From NCBI GenBank assembly GCA_002455425.1, contig DKKT01000042.1, positions 64,213 through 90,914 on the forward strand: 26,702 bases of DNA, read 5' to 3'. Positions within the stretch are counted from its first letter, which is position 1, and every line of letters starts with the position of its first letter. Shown here piece after piece: positions 13,582-21,906 of the stretch. The notes under the pieces are model-generated. The model was given only the letters and a program-made list of their open reading frames with translations. It was not told the DNA's origin and did not search any database. This DNA is from Chthonomonas sp. UBA6659. GTDB lineage: Bacteria; Armatimonadota; Fimbriimonadia; Fimbriimonadales; Fimbriimonadaceae. The position numbers and the translations under genes are program-made.

Positions 13582-14570
13582 GGAATCGCGATGGAGGGCC
13601 GGTCCGGGATCGGGAACCCATGTTCGGCCATCCAACCGTCGCTCAGGAACTTCGACATGTAATTGCGGACACCGTCGGCGAAGATCATCACGATCCTTTC
13701 GCCCCCGGTGCAACGCTGGGCGATCTGAAGGGCAGCCCAGAGCACCGCGCCGGACGATCCACCGACGAGAAGACCTTCCTCTTGAATCAGGCGGCGTGCC
13801 CAAAAGAACGAGTCGCTGTCGACGGTCTTGATGTACTCGTCAACGAGCGAATTGTCGAGGACGTCGGGAAAGAAGTCGTAGCCGATCCCCTCGACGAAGT
13901 AGGGGCCGCCCGGTTCGCCGCCACCCAGCACGGACCCGACCGGATCGACGCCAATGATCTTCGCTGTGGGTACGTCTTCTCGGATTCGGCGGGCGCATCC
14001 CGTGATCGTTCCCCCGGTGCCGACGCTGCAGACGAAGTAATCGAACTTGCCCTCGGTTTGCTCGACGATCTCGGCGCCGGTCCCGAAATAGTGGGCGTCG
14101 GGGTTGTTCGGGTTCTTGTACTGGTCGAGCATGAACGAGTTCGGAATCTCCCTCAGGAGGCGTTCCGCGACGCCGAACAGCGAGTCCGGACTATCGTGGG
14201 CGGCCTCGGTGGGGGTCCGGACGATTGTCGCTCCGAGTGCCTCGAGCACCACCTGCTTTTCCATGCTCATCTTCATGGGCATCGTGATGACGAGCTTGTA
14301 GCCGAGAGCGGCCGCAGCAAGAGCGATCCCGATCCCGGTGTTGCCGCTCGTGGGTTCGATGAGGGTGTCGCCAGGTTTGATCTTGCCCGCCTTCTGCGCT
14401 TCGAGGAGCATTCGGACTCCGATCCGGTCCTTGACGGAGCCGCCGGGGCTGAGGAATTCGCATTTCGCGAGAAATTCCACTGGATATTCGGCACCGAGGC
14501 GATTCAGCCTCACGATGGGGGTGTTTCCGACAGCGTCCAAGATCGAATCGAAAATCGGCGTCATGGCCAT
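13578..14570 (-). CDS. Cystathionine beta-synthase-like PLP enzyme (catalytic domain only)
   Basis: A 330-residue fold-type II PLP enzyme. Motifs in order: TPIVRLNRLG, SPGGSVKDRIG with the PLP lysine, EPTSGNTGIGIA, MPMKMSMEKQ, RTPTEAAHDSPDS, LDQYKNPNNPDAHY, GTGGTITG, GVDPVGS, EGIGYDFFPDVLD, EEGLLVGGSSGA and DGVRNYMSKFLSD. The DSP-S, EGIGYDF and NYM-KFLSD-WM segments are those of cystathionine beta-synthase rather than CysK/CysM, so condensation of serine with homocysteine is the best guess. The heme-binding N-terminus and regulatory CBS domains of the human enzyme are absent. Cysteine synthase is the alternative. It is first in a two-gene unit with the oxidoreductase and divergent from the pyrophosphatase. 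Confidence 0.85.
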   Translation of the reverse strand: MAMTPIFDSILDAVGNTPIVRLNRLGAEYPVEFLAKCEFLSPGGSVKDRIGVRMLLEAQKAGKIKPGDTLIEPTSGNTGIGIALAAAALGYKLVITMPMKMSMEKQVVLEALGATIVRTPTEAAHDSPDSLFGVAERLLREIPNSFMLDQYKNPNNPDAHYFGTGAEIVEQTEGKFDYFVCSVGTGGTITGCARRIREDVPTAKIIGVDPVGSVLGGGEPGGPYFVEGIGYDFFPDVLDNSLVDEYIKTVDSDSFFWARRLIQEEGLLVGGSSGAVLWAALQIAQRCTGGERIVMIFADGVRNYMSKFLSDGWMAEHGFPIPDRPSIAIP

Positions 14571-14711
14571 GCGCGCGTTTTACCTGGGTTCCCCGGAACT
14601 TGCTCCAGGTTCGGGAACCGGCGCGGTTCGGGTATCTTCTCGCTCAACGATGGGTGGTGCGTCGTGCGTGTCGGCATGCCACTCGCAAGCATTCTGGTTG
14701 GGGGTTCTGAT

Positions 14712-17700
14712 TTGAACGTGTCTAGGATGGGTGCCGAGATGCGCGGGTTGGGGAGCCGCGTTTCGCTGAAGGGCCTGATGTTCATACTCGCCCTGCTCGC
14801 CGGCGTTCTGATGCCGGTTGCAGCCTGGGCCGCCGGTGGCGAGAACGTCGAGCTGAAGTTCTCGCAGACCGACAAGATCTACCTGTACGCTTCGCTGGGC
14901 TTCAGCTTCGTCGCGCTCGTCTTCGCGGTGATGCTGTCAGGCTGGGTCAAGCGACAGTCGCCTGGCGACGAAAAGATGCAAGAGGTCGGCGGCGCGATCA
15001 AGGAAGGTGCCTTGGCTTATCTCAGCCAACAGCGCAACCTGATGAGCGTCTTCGTGATCGTGCTCGGTGCGGTCCTGTTTGGCCTTTACTTCCAAACGTA
15101 TGGCGTGATGCTCTCGGCAATGCTGGCCGTGAGCTTCCTGCTCGGGGTCCTCGCGTCCTACATCGCGGGTTACGTCGGCATGAAGGTGGCGGTCGAGGGC
15201 AACATGCGAACCGCACACGCCGCGCTCTCAAGCTACAAAGCCTCCCTCGAAGTCGCGTTCCGGTCCGGCGCGGTCTCCGGCCTCGTTACGGTCGGTATGG
15301 GTCTCCTGGGCGCGACCCTGATCTTCCTCTTCGCCCAAGAGCACGCGATGAAGCTGCTGGTCGGCTTCGGGTTCGGCGGCTCCCTCGCCGCGCTCTTCAT
15401 GCGCGTCGGCGGCGGCATCTACACGAAGGCCGCCGACGTCGGCGCGGACCTTGTCGGGAAGGTCGAGGCCGGTATTCCGGAGGACGATCCTCGAAACCCC
15501 GCGACCATTGCGGACAATGTTGGCGACAACGTCGGCGACTGTGCCGGTATGGCGGCCGATGTCTTCGAGTCCTATGAGGTCACACTCGTGGCCGCGATCA
15601 TCCTCGGCGCTGCGACGGCGGCCATCTTCGATCAGGCAACCTGGATGCGACTCGTCCTCTTCGCGCTCATGGCGCGCGGCGTCGGCATCATCGCCTCGAT
15701 CATCGGGATCTACATGGTCAAGGGCAGCGACAACATCGATGCCGACCCGCTGAAGGCAATCGGCAAGGGCTTCTTGGGCTCCGCTGCGATCGCCGCGGTC
15801 CTCACCGCCGGACTGGCGTGGTGGATGATGGGCGGCACGGCCTCCGGTGGCGCGCCGATCATGACGAGCCAACTGTCCGACATCCAGGCGATCAACCGGG
15901 CCGAGTTCGATCGGATCGACCAGGCCCGCAAGAAAATCTCCGAAGAGAAGAAGATCAGCCCGGCGCTCGTCCAAGTCGACGACATCATCAAGTCGTTCTC
16001 GGCGGCCGATCAGGAGAAGTTAGGCCTCAAGGGCGACCCGGGCAAGCAGAAAGTTCAGGGGCTCATGATGATGTCCCCGGAGGGGATGCCTCCGATCAAG
16101 TCGTTCGAGGGCTACACGAAATTCGACCCCAAGAATCCGCCGAAGGCGGTCGCTTCGCGCGTCACGAACCGGCCATCCGAGAATCCCAATGCTCCGCCCC
16201 CGACCGGCTTCGTTCCGTTCGCTGAGCGGTACGGCAAGGCCAACTACGTCGTGATGGACGTCAAGGTCACGCAGACCGCCCCACAACCGCCCACGGAGCG
16301 GGGCCAAACCCCGCCTCCGCCGCAGAAGAACACGATCGAAGTGACCCTCGGTCCGATCGACAAGAAGCAGGCGGACGAGCTCATCAAGAACGCTCGAGCC
16401 GGCGGAACGGAAGTCGACATCCTCAAGGAGTACAAGACCGACTTCTACGCCAATGCCGCCGGCGACGTCGTGATCGGGATCGACGGAGTTCCGAAGACCG
16501 CGAACATGCAGGGTCCGCGGGACATGAACTACTACACCGAGACGAAGGACACGATGGACAAGCTCGAGGCGGAGCGGCAGAAGAATCCTCAGATTATGCT
16601 GCCGCCGCCCAAGACGATGGACATCGTGACCGTTTCGCACTCCCCGGTCGAGTGGTGGCGATTCTTCGTTTGCATCCTCTTCGGCATCCTGATGGCGTTC
16701 GCATTCGAGCGGATGACCGACTACTACGTTTCGACTCACAAGAAGCCGGTTCAGGAAGTCGCCAACGTCTCGAGCGCCGGGCCCGCCCCGATGATCATTC
16801 AGGGCTTCGCCTACGCGAAGGAGTCGAGCTTCTTCAGCATGATCGCGATCGTGATCGCGCTCGTCCTGCCACTCTTCGTGTTCCCACCGGCACAGTTCGG
16901 CGGTTACTTGCTGAGTTTCTACGGCATCGCTCTGGTGGGTCTTGGCCTCCTCGCGACGACGGGCTTCATTCTCGCGATGGACACCTTCGGACCCATCTCG
17001 GACAACGCCCAGGGCGTCTTCGAGATGTCGGGCGCGGGGCATGCGAATCCGGCCGCCTCGAAAGCGGTCCAACGACTCGACGCCGCCGGCAACACGACCA
17101 AGGCCCTCACGAAGGGCTTTGCGATCGCGACGGCGGTCGTTGCCGCCGTCGCCCTCTTCCATGCCTACCTTGAAGGGGGCAAGCTCACGGCGAGCGGTCT
17201 GCGCCTCGACATTCCCGAGATCTTCCTCGGCATGATGATCGGCGGCGCGGCTCCCTACCTGTTCTCGGCCTTCTCGATCAACGCGGTGGGACGTGCGTCG
17301 TTCCAGCTGATCGGTGAAGTCCGGCGCCAGTTCCGCAACGATCCGGGGATCATGGCCGGCACAAGCAAGCCCGACTACGGCAAGTGCGTGGCGATCGTCA
17401 CGGCTGCCGCTCAGCGCGAGCTCCTTGGCCCAGGCATCCTCGCGATCGCCCTGCCGGTTCTCGTTGCATTCGGCTTCGCCATCGCTCCGGCGATGAGCGG
17501 CCAGTTCACGACCATCGGCGGACAGCAATACAACCTGACGGGCGCCCAAGCGCTCGGCGGCTTCCTTGCCGGCGCGATCCTCAGCGGCCAGCTCCTCGCC
17601 GTCCTGCTCGCCAACTCCGGCGGGATGTGGGACAACGCGAAGAAGCTCATCGAAGATGGTCTCCACGGCGGCAAGGGCACGGAGGCCCACAAGGCCGGTG

Positions 17701-18053
17701 TCGTCTGCGACACCGTCGGCGATCCGTTCAAGGACACCGCAGGCCCGGCCATGAACCCGCTGATCAAGGTCATGAACCTGGTCGCGCTGCTGCTCGCTCC
17801 GGCCGTGATCGTGCCGTACAACTCCGGTGTTCTCATCGGTGTCTCGCTCGTCGCACTCTTGCTGCTCGGCATCGCGTTCTGGATGTCGAAGAAGGGTTCA
17901 CTGTCGACCGAGCTCACGGCGATGACGACGAGCGGAGGGACCGGTTCCGCGCCGGCACCGAAGGCGATGGCGGAGTCGACTCCCGTCCCACAGCCAGAAC
18001 CGGAGCCTGCTCCGGAGCCGGCAGTAAACGAGGAAGAAAAGAAGGACGCCTAA
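14712..18053 (+). CDS. hppA: Membrane-bound proton-translocating pyrophosphatase with large extra loop
   Basis: It hydrolyses PPi and pumps H+ across the membrane. The cytoplasmic catalytic loop carries YTKAADVGADLVGKVEAG, IPEDDPRNPATIADNVGDN and VGDCAGMAADVFESYE; later loops carry DTFGPISDNAQG and GDPFKDTAGPAMNPLIK. The GNTTKALTKG segment has Lys (about K797), the signature of K+-independent enzymes. At about 1113 residues it is far longer than the usual 650-800. Residues about 378-644 are an insertion in an extracytoplasmic loop between two helices (after AGLAWWMMGG, before VEWWRFFVC). The C-terminus adds a Pro/Glu-rich tail. The start is uncertain: TTG 14712 has GGGGG 7 nt upstream; ATG 14727 and ATG 14739 are alternatives. 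Confidence 0.93.
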   Translation: MNVSRMGAEMRGLGSRVSLKGLMFILALLAGVLMPVAAWAAGGENVELKFSQTDKIYLYASLGFSFVALVFAVMLSGWVKRQSPGDEKMQEVGGAIKEGALAYLSQQRNLMSVFVIVLGAVLFGLYFQTYGVMLSAMLAVSFLLGVLASYIAGYVGMKVAVEGNMRTAHAALSSYKASLEVAFRSGAVSGLVTVGMGLLGATLIFLFAQEHAMKLLVGFGFGGSLAALFMRVGGGIYTKAADVGADLVGKVEAGIPEDDPRNPATIADNVGDNVGDCAGMAADVFESYEVTLVAAIILGAATAAIFDQATWMRLVLFALMARGVGIIASIIGIYMVKGSDNIDADPLKAIGKGFLGSAAIAAVLTAGLAWWMMGGTASGGAPIMTSQLSDIQAINRAEFDRIDQARKKISEEKKISPALVQVDDIIKSFSAADQEKLGLKGDPGKQKVQGLMMMSPEGMPPIKSFEGYTKFDPKNPPKAVASRVTNRPSENPNAPPPTGFVPFAERYGKANYVVMDVKVTQTAPQPPTERGQTPPPPQKNTIEVTLGPIDKKQADELIKNARAGGTEVDILKEYKTDFYANAAGDVVIGIDGVPKTANMQGPRDMNYYTETKDTMDKLEAERQKNPQIMLPPPKTMDIVTVSHSPVEWWRFFVCILFGILMAFAFERMTDYYVSTHKKPVQEVANVSSAGPAPMIIQGFAYAKESSFFSMIAIVIALVLPLFVFPPAQFGGYLLSFYGIALVGLGLLATTGFILAMDTFGPISDNAQGVFEMSGAGHANPAASKAVQRLDAAGNTTKALTKGFAIATAVVAAVALFHAYLEGGKLTASGLRLDIPEIFLGMMIGGAAPYLFSAFSINAVGRASFQLIGEVRRQFRNDPGIMAGTSKPDYGKCVAIVTAAAQRELLGPGILAIALPVLVAFGFAIAPAMSGQFTTIGGQQYNLTGAQALGGFLAGAILSGQLLAVLLANSGGMWDNAKKLIEDGLHGGKGTEAHKAGVVCDTVGDPFKDTAGPAMNPLIKVMNLVALLLAPAVIVPYNSGVLIGVSLVALLLLGIAFWMSKKGSLSTELTAMTTSGGTGSAPAPKAMAESTPVPQPEPEPAPEPAVNEEEKKDA

Positions 18054-18075
18054 ACGCGGCCTTTATTGCCAGCCG

Positions 18076-18110
18076 AACCGGCCCTTCGCGTTGCGAAGGG
18101 CCGGTTTGTT
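18076..18110 (+). terminator. Terminator after hppA
   Basis: A perfect 14-bp stem (AACCGGCCCTTCGC at 18076-18089 with its complement at 18093-18106), a 3-nt loop and the tail TGTT. It lies 22 bp after the stop codon. Confidence 0.75.
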
Positions 18111-18219
18111 GGTGGCAGACCATGGGCGCGAAGGCGGCACGGCTTCTCTGCCACCGGGACTCCGCGCCCCTCGATCTCTGCGAGGAAGGGGGCCGAGTCA
18201 AGACCCGCCGAGTGCGACG

Positions 18220-18225
18220 TACAAT
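18220..18225 (+). promoter_or_regulatory. -10 box of leuC, predicting a leaderless mRNA
   Basis: TACAAT ends 6 nt before the leuC ATG, so transcription would begin at or next to the A of ATG. No ribosome-binding site is present upstream, which agrees with leaderless translation. The -35 is weak. Confidence 0.45.
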
Positions 18226-18231
18226 AGACCC

Positions 18232-19620
18232 ATGCCGAAGACCCTGTTCGACAAGGTGTGGGACTCTCATGTCGTGACCGATCTGCCCGGCGGAGGCAGC
18301 CTTCTCTACATCGACCGGCACCTCGTTCATGAAGTCACGTCACCTCAGGCGTTCGACGGGCTGCGCGAGCACGGACGCCCCGTGCGTCGCCCCGAGCTCA
18401 CTTTTGCGACCGTCGACCACAACGTGCCGACCGACGGGCGGCCGATCGACGAATCGACCCTCAGCGGCAAACAGCTCGCGGCGCTCAGCCGCAACTGCCG
18501 GGAGTTCGGGATCGATCTGTTCGGCTATGGCGATGCCCGGCAAGGCATCGTCCATGTGATCGGCCCGCAACTCGGCATCACCCTGCCGGGGCTGACGATC
18601 GTCTGCGGCGACAGCCACACGAGCACCCATGGCGCATTCGGAGCCCTTGCTTTCGGCATCGGCACGACGGAAGTCGAGCACGTGCTCGCCACCCAAACCC
18701 TGCGTGCGGCCAAGAAGCCGAAGAGCCTCGGCATCGAAATCAGCGGGACCCTTCAGTCGGGAGTGACGCCGAAGGACATCATCCTCGCGATCATTCGCAA
18801 GATCGGGGCGAGCGGAGGCACGGGCTACGTCGCCGAATACTTCGGCGATGCGATCCGGCGGCTCCCGATGAGCGGACGGATGACGATCTGCAACATGTCG
18901 ATCGAGATGGGGGCCCGCGCCGGACTCGTTGCTCCCGACGACACGACGCTCGAGTACGTCGCGGCCGAGGACCGACCGTTCGCTCCGAAAGGCGAGGCGT
19001 TCGACGCGATGGCGGGGCTTGCGCGCAACCTGGCGACCGATCCCGGGGCCGCCTACGATCGGCACGAGACTCTCGATTCCGACCGCCTTGTCCCGCAAAT
19101 CACTTGGGGCACAACGCCGGCGATGACCGTGGACATCGACGGCTCGGTGCCCGATCCCAGGGACCCTGCCGAGGAGCGCGCGCTCAAATACATGGGGCTT
19201 AAGCCTGGCCAGGCGATGGCTGACCTTACGGTGAATACGGTTTTCATCGGCTCCTGTACGAATTCGCGGATCGAGGACCTGCGGGAAGCGGCTTCGATCG
19301 TGCGCGGTCGTCGCGTCGCCTCCGGCGTCCGCGCGATGGTCGTCCCAGGGAGCGAAGCCGTGAAGCGACTTGCGGAGCAGGAAGGTCTCGACACCGCCTT
19401 TCGCGACGCGGGATTCGAGTGGCACCACGCCGGATGCTCGATGTGCCTCGGCATGAACGGGGACATCCTCCGCCCCGGAGAGCGCTCGGCCTCGACCAGC
19501 AATCGCCCCTACGAAGGACGTCAAGGCCCCGGCTCCCGCACCCACCTCGTCAGCCCGATCACTGCGGCCGCCACTGCGCTGAAGGGCACTTTTGCCGACC
19601 CGAGGGAGCTGGTCGGCTAG
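18232..19620 (+). CDS. leuC: 3-isopropylmalate dehydratase large subunit
   Basis: A 462-residue aconitase-family protein that isomerises 2-isopropylmalate to 3-isopropylmalate in leucine synthesis, together with the small subunit LeuD. The [4Fe-4S] ligands are C342 (FIGSCTNSRIEDL) and C402/C405 (HHAGCSMCLGMN). Other signatures are VDHNVPTD, CGDSHTSTHGAFGALAFGIGT and SNRPYEGRQG. The length matches bacterial LeuC. The ATG at 18232 (MPKTLFDKVWDSH) is the normal family start; an in-frame upstream frame exists but has no matching sequence. Unusually, the next gene is an ABC permease and not leuD. Confidence 0.96.
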   Translation: MPKTLFDKVWDSHVVTDLPGGGSLLYIDRHLVHEVTSPQAFDGLREHGRPVRRPELTFATVDHNVPTDGRPIDESTLSGKQLAALSRNCREFGIDLFGYGDARQGIVHVIGPQLGITLPGLTIVCGDSHTSTHGAFGALAFGIGTTEVEHVLATQTLRAAKKPKSLGIEISGTLQSGVTPKDIILAIIRKIGASGGTGYVAEYFGDAIRRLPMSGRMTICNMSIEMGARAGLVAPDDTTLEYVAAEDRPFAPKGEAFDAMAGLARNLATDPGAAYDRHETLDSDRLVPQITWGTTPAMTVDIDGSVPDPRDPAEERALKYMGLKPGQAMADLTVNTVFIGSCTNSRIEDLREAASIVRGRRVASGVRAMVVPGSEAVKRLAEQEGLDTAFRDAGFEWHHAGCSMCLGMNGDILRPGERSASTSNRPYEGRQGPGSRTHLVSPITAAATALKGTFADPRELVG

Positions 19621-19621
19621 C

Positions 19622-20407
19622 GTGGGCCGCTACCTGCGGATCTACAAGACATTCTTCTCGAGTTCGCTTGCTCGCGAACTCGAGTTCCGCGCGAACTTCT
19701 TCGCGAAGGTCCTGCAGAACCTGGTTTGGATCGGGTTCTTCCTGCTGATCATCCTGGTGGTCTACCGCAATGCCGACTCGGTGGCGGGATGGACACGAGG
19801 CGAGGCGTTCGTGCTCGCCGCGACCTGCTTTCTGATGAATGCGATGGTGGGCGCGTTCTTCATGTCGCTCCAGGAGATCCCCGAGCAGGTTCGCCGGGGC
19901 ACGCTCGACTTCGTGATCACGAAGCCGATCGACACTCAGTTCTGGGTGTCGGCGCGGCGCTTCAATTTTGATCAGATCGGGACCCTGGTCGCGGGCATCG
20001 CGATGGTCGCGGTTGGGGTGGTGCAGGCCGGGCTTGTGCCCAGCGCTCCCCAATGGATCGCCTATCTGGTGTTGCTGGCGGCCTCGACCGCGATCTTCTA
20101 CGCCTTCAACCTAGCGCTCATGACCCTCGGCATCTGGCTGGTGCGCGTCGACAACCTGTGGGTTCTTGGGGAGACGGTGATGCAGGTCGCGCGCTTTCCG
20201 ATCGATATCTATAGCCTCGGAGTGCAGCGCGTTCTGACTTACTTTCTCCCGCTCGCGTTCATCGCCACGATCCCGGCTCGCCAGTTGGCGAAGGGGTTCG
20301 ACCTTCAGATGCTTGGGTTGGGCGTGCTGTGGGCGCTGGTGGCGCTCGGTGCGTCCCGCTGGTTCTGGAACTTCGCCCTGCGCCACTATTCGAGCGCTAG
20401 TTCCTGA
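19622..20407 (+). CDS. ABC-2 type transporter permease
   Basis: A 261-residue membrane protein starting at GTG one base after the leuC stop. About six hydrophobic helices are visible. The N-terminus (GRYLRIYKTFFSSSLARELEFRANFF) and the central loop (EIPEQVRRGTLDFVITKPID) are typical of the ABC-2/DUF990 export permease group. In that group two such permeases normally pair with one ATPase; neither the second permease nor an ATPase is in the window. The substrate is unknown. It is tightly joined to leuC by position, probably without a functional link. An alternative TTG start at 19592 overlaps leuC. Its last bases overlap the end of the convergent membrane-protein gene. Confidence 0.82.
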   Translation: MGRYLRIYKTFFSSSLARELEFRANFFAKVLQNLVWIGFFLLIILVVYRNADSVAGWTRGEAFVLAATCFLMNAMVGAFFMSLQEIPEQVRRGTLDFVITKPIDTQFWVSARRFNFDQIGTLVAGIAMVAVGVVQAGLVPSAPQWIAYLVLLAASTAIFYAFNLALMTLGIWLVRVDNLWVLGETVMQVARFPIDIYSLGVQRVLTYFLPLAFIATIPARQLAKGFDLQMLGLGVLWALVALGASRWFWNFALRHYSSASS

Positions 20408-20900
20408 GATAGGGAGCGCGATCCGAAGCGACGTACCCGTGGAGGTCGGCTTTTCGGCGCTCGGCGGCCACCACGTCCGATTCGAACACGAGGCATCCGA
20501 GCACGCGCTGGAGATGCTCGGTGAAGCCATCGGCGTCTTGGATGGAGCCGGCCTCGATCAGTCGGACCCGACGTCCCGACTCGAGAAACAGGTCGATCGG
20601 AAACCGAAGGCTGGTGTTGTAGTACATCACGACTCGGTGCAACACCGCCATCGCGCATCCCACGAGCAGATCGTGCTGCCGGCGCGTGAACCCGAAGAAG
20701 AACCGATCGATGTAGATTGCCCCTTCGGACGGGACGATGATCGCGCGCTTGCGCACAGTCAGGAAGCCGAAGCCGAGGATGACGAGGAGGACCGCGAGGG
20801 GCCAGACGACCAGGCACGGGATCGCGAACAGGAAGCAGATCGCGGCGTAGATCCGACGGGACACCGGGTCCGACATTTCGAAAACCAGTTCAGACGACAT
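20397..20900 (-). CDS. Small membrane protein of unknown function
   Basis: A 167-residue protein not matched to a named family. The start is ATG 20900, with GAAGG just upstream. A cytoplasmic start (MSSELVFEMSDPVSRR) is followed by a long hydrophobic region, residues about 17-50, probably two helices or one hairpin. A soluble part rich in beta-strand patterns follows (RAIIVPSEGAIYIDRFFFG, LRFPIDLFLESGRRVRLIEAG). This layout of membrane hairpin plus small beta domain recalls bacterial PH-like membrane proteins, but that is only a resemblance. It lies 76 bp after the UbiA-type gene on the same strand and overlaps the convergent permease gene by 11 bp. Confidence 0.65.
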   Translation of the reverse strand: MSSELVFEMSDPVSRRIYAAICFLFAIPCLVVWPLAVLLVILGFGFLTVRKRAIIVPSEGAIYIDRFFFGFTRRQHDLLVGCAMAVLHRVVMYYNTSLRFPIDLFLESGRRVRLIEAGSIQDADGFTEHLQRVLGCLVFESDVVAAERRKADLHGYVASDRAPYLRN

Positions 20901-20976
20901 GCCTTCATGGTACGGCGCACGCGCAGACCGACCCTGGGCCAAAGGACGCACTCGCGGCGCGATTGGGTCGCTCGGC

Positions 20977-21906
20977 CTACTCGAGGAACGGGATCCGAAC
21001 CCGGCTCACGGCCATGATCGCGGCGGCGATGAAGAGGAGCACGCTCCCGATCAGATGGGGATCGCGGAAGAGGAGGTCGGCCGGCTCGCCGCCCTCGTCC
21101 TGGCCGAACACGAGGAGCAAGTACCGGCTGATGCCATAGGCGACGAACGGGGCGGTGAGGATCAGGCCTGGGTACTTCCGAGCGGTCGCGCTGTCGATAC
21201 AGTACACCGCGTAACACAGTGCGGAGGCGCAGGCGAATACCAGCACGAGGGCATCGAGGCCGGACTTCGAGTAATGGACCAGGCTCTCACGGCTTGATTC
21301 GCGCTGTTCGTCCATCATGAGGTACTCGTGCCGGCGCTTGGCGAACCCGAGCATCAAGGCAAGCGAACCCGCGCATAGGACGAGCCACGGGGAGATCGCG
21401 GCGGTAATGGCGGCGGCCCCCAGCACCGCACGGAGCACGAATCCCATCGCGATGCAGTAAACGTCGGCGACGGGCACCCGCTTGAGGCCACCGTTGTAGA
21501 GCACCTGGATCAGCAGGTAGAGGAGGACGATCGCCAATGAGGGAAGCCCAAGGGCGGCGATCAATCCGAGGCCAGCGACCAATGCCCCGATCCCTAGTGC
21601 AAGCGCTCCACCTGGGCTGATCCGGCCCGAGGCAAGCGGACGCCGACGCTTCGTGGGGTGGTGTCGATCCCGTTCGAGGTCGAAGAGGTCGTTCGCGACG
21701 TAGCACGCGGAACTGACCAGCGCCATTCCTGCAATCGCGAGCAAGACCTTCCCGAGGCGGTCGGGTTCGGTAAAGGTGCCGGTGAACAGGATTCCGGCGA
21801 GGACGACAAGGTTCTTCGCCCACTGCTTCGGGCGCAGAAGCTCCAGCCACGCCGGCATTCTCGCCGCCGGGGCCGGGTCAGGTTCCTTGCGAACGGGCTG
21901 CGCCAC
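20977..21906 (-). CDS. UbiA-family decaprenyl-phosphate phosphoribosyltransferase-like protein
   Basis: A 309-residue polytopic prenyltransferase. The N-terminal RPKQWAKNLVVLAG and the metal-binding NDLFDLERDRHHPTKRRRP are characteristic of the 5-phosphoribosyl-1-pyrophosphate:decaprenyl-phosphate phosphoribosyltransferase subgroup (Rv3806c-type). The second loop carries YSKSGLDALVLVF rather than the usual aspartate-rich motif. It would transfer ribose 5-phosphate to a polyprenyl phosphate carrier, giving a lipid-linked pentose donor for envelope glycans. The GTG start at 21906 shares its G with the TAG of the methyltransferase gene (TAGTG), so the two are translationally coupled. The epimerase partners were not seen. 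Confidence 0.8.
   Translation of the reverse strand: MAQPVRKEPDPAPAARMPAWLELLRPKQWAKNLVVLAGILFTGTFTEPDRLGKVLLAIAGMALVSSACYVANDLFDLERDRHHPTKRRRPLASGRISPGGALALGIGALVAGLGLIAALGLPSLAIVLLYLLIQVLYNGGLKRVPVADVYCIAMGFVLRAVLGAAAITAAISPWLVLCAGSLALMLGFAKRRHEYLMMDEQRESSRESLVHYSKSGLDALVLVFACASALCYAVYCIDSATARKYPGLILTAPFVAYGISRYLLLVFGQDEGGEPADLLFRDPHLIGSVLLFIAAAIMAVSRVRIPFLE

Noticed and set aside
13620..14711. Continuous + strand frame extending hppA upstream across the cystathionine beta-synthase-like gene
   Set aside because: It lies antisense to a clearly conserved enzyme, and its translation has no membrane-protein character. The real hppA begins near 14712-14739.
16020..17690. 556-codon minus-strand frame
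   Set aside because: A shadow of hppA on the opposite strand. The product is Arg/Glu/Asp-rich with no family pattern, as expected from antisense reading of GC-rich DNA.
18111..18155. T-box or leucine attenuator upstream of leuC
   Set aside because: There is an 8-bp inverted repeat (GGTGGCAG with CTGCCACC) but no T-box sequence and no leucine-rich leader peptide. The predicted leuC promoter lies downstream of it.
18340..19545. 401-codon minus-strand frame
   Set aside because: Antisense shadow of leuC.
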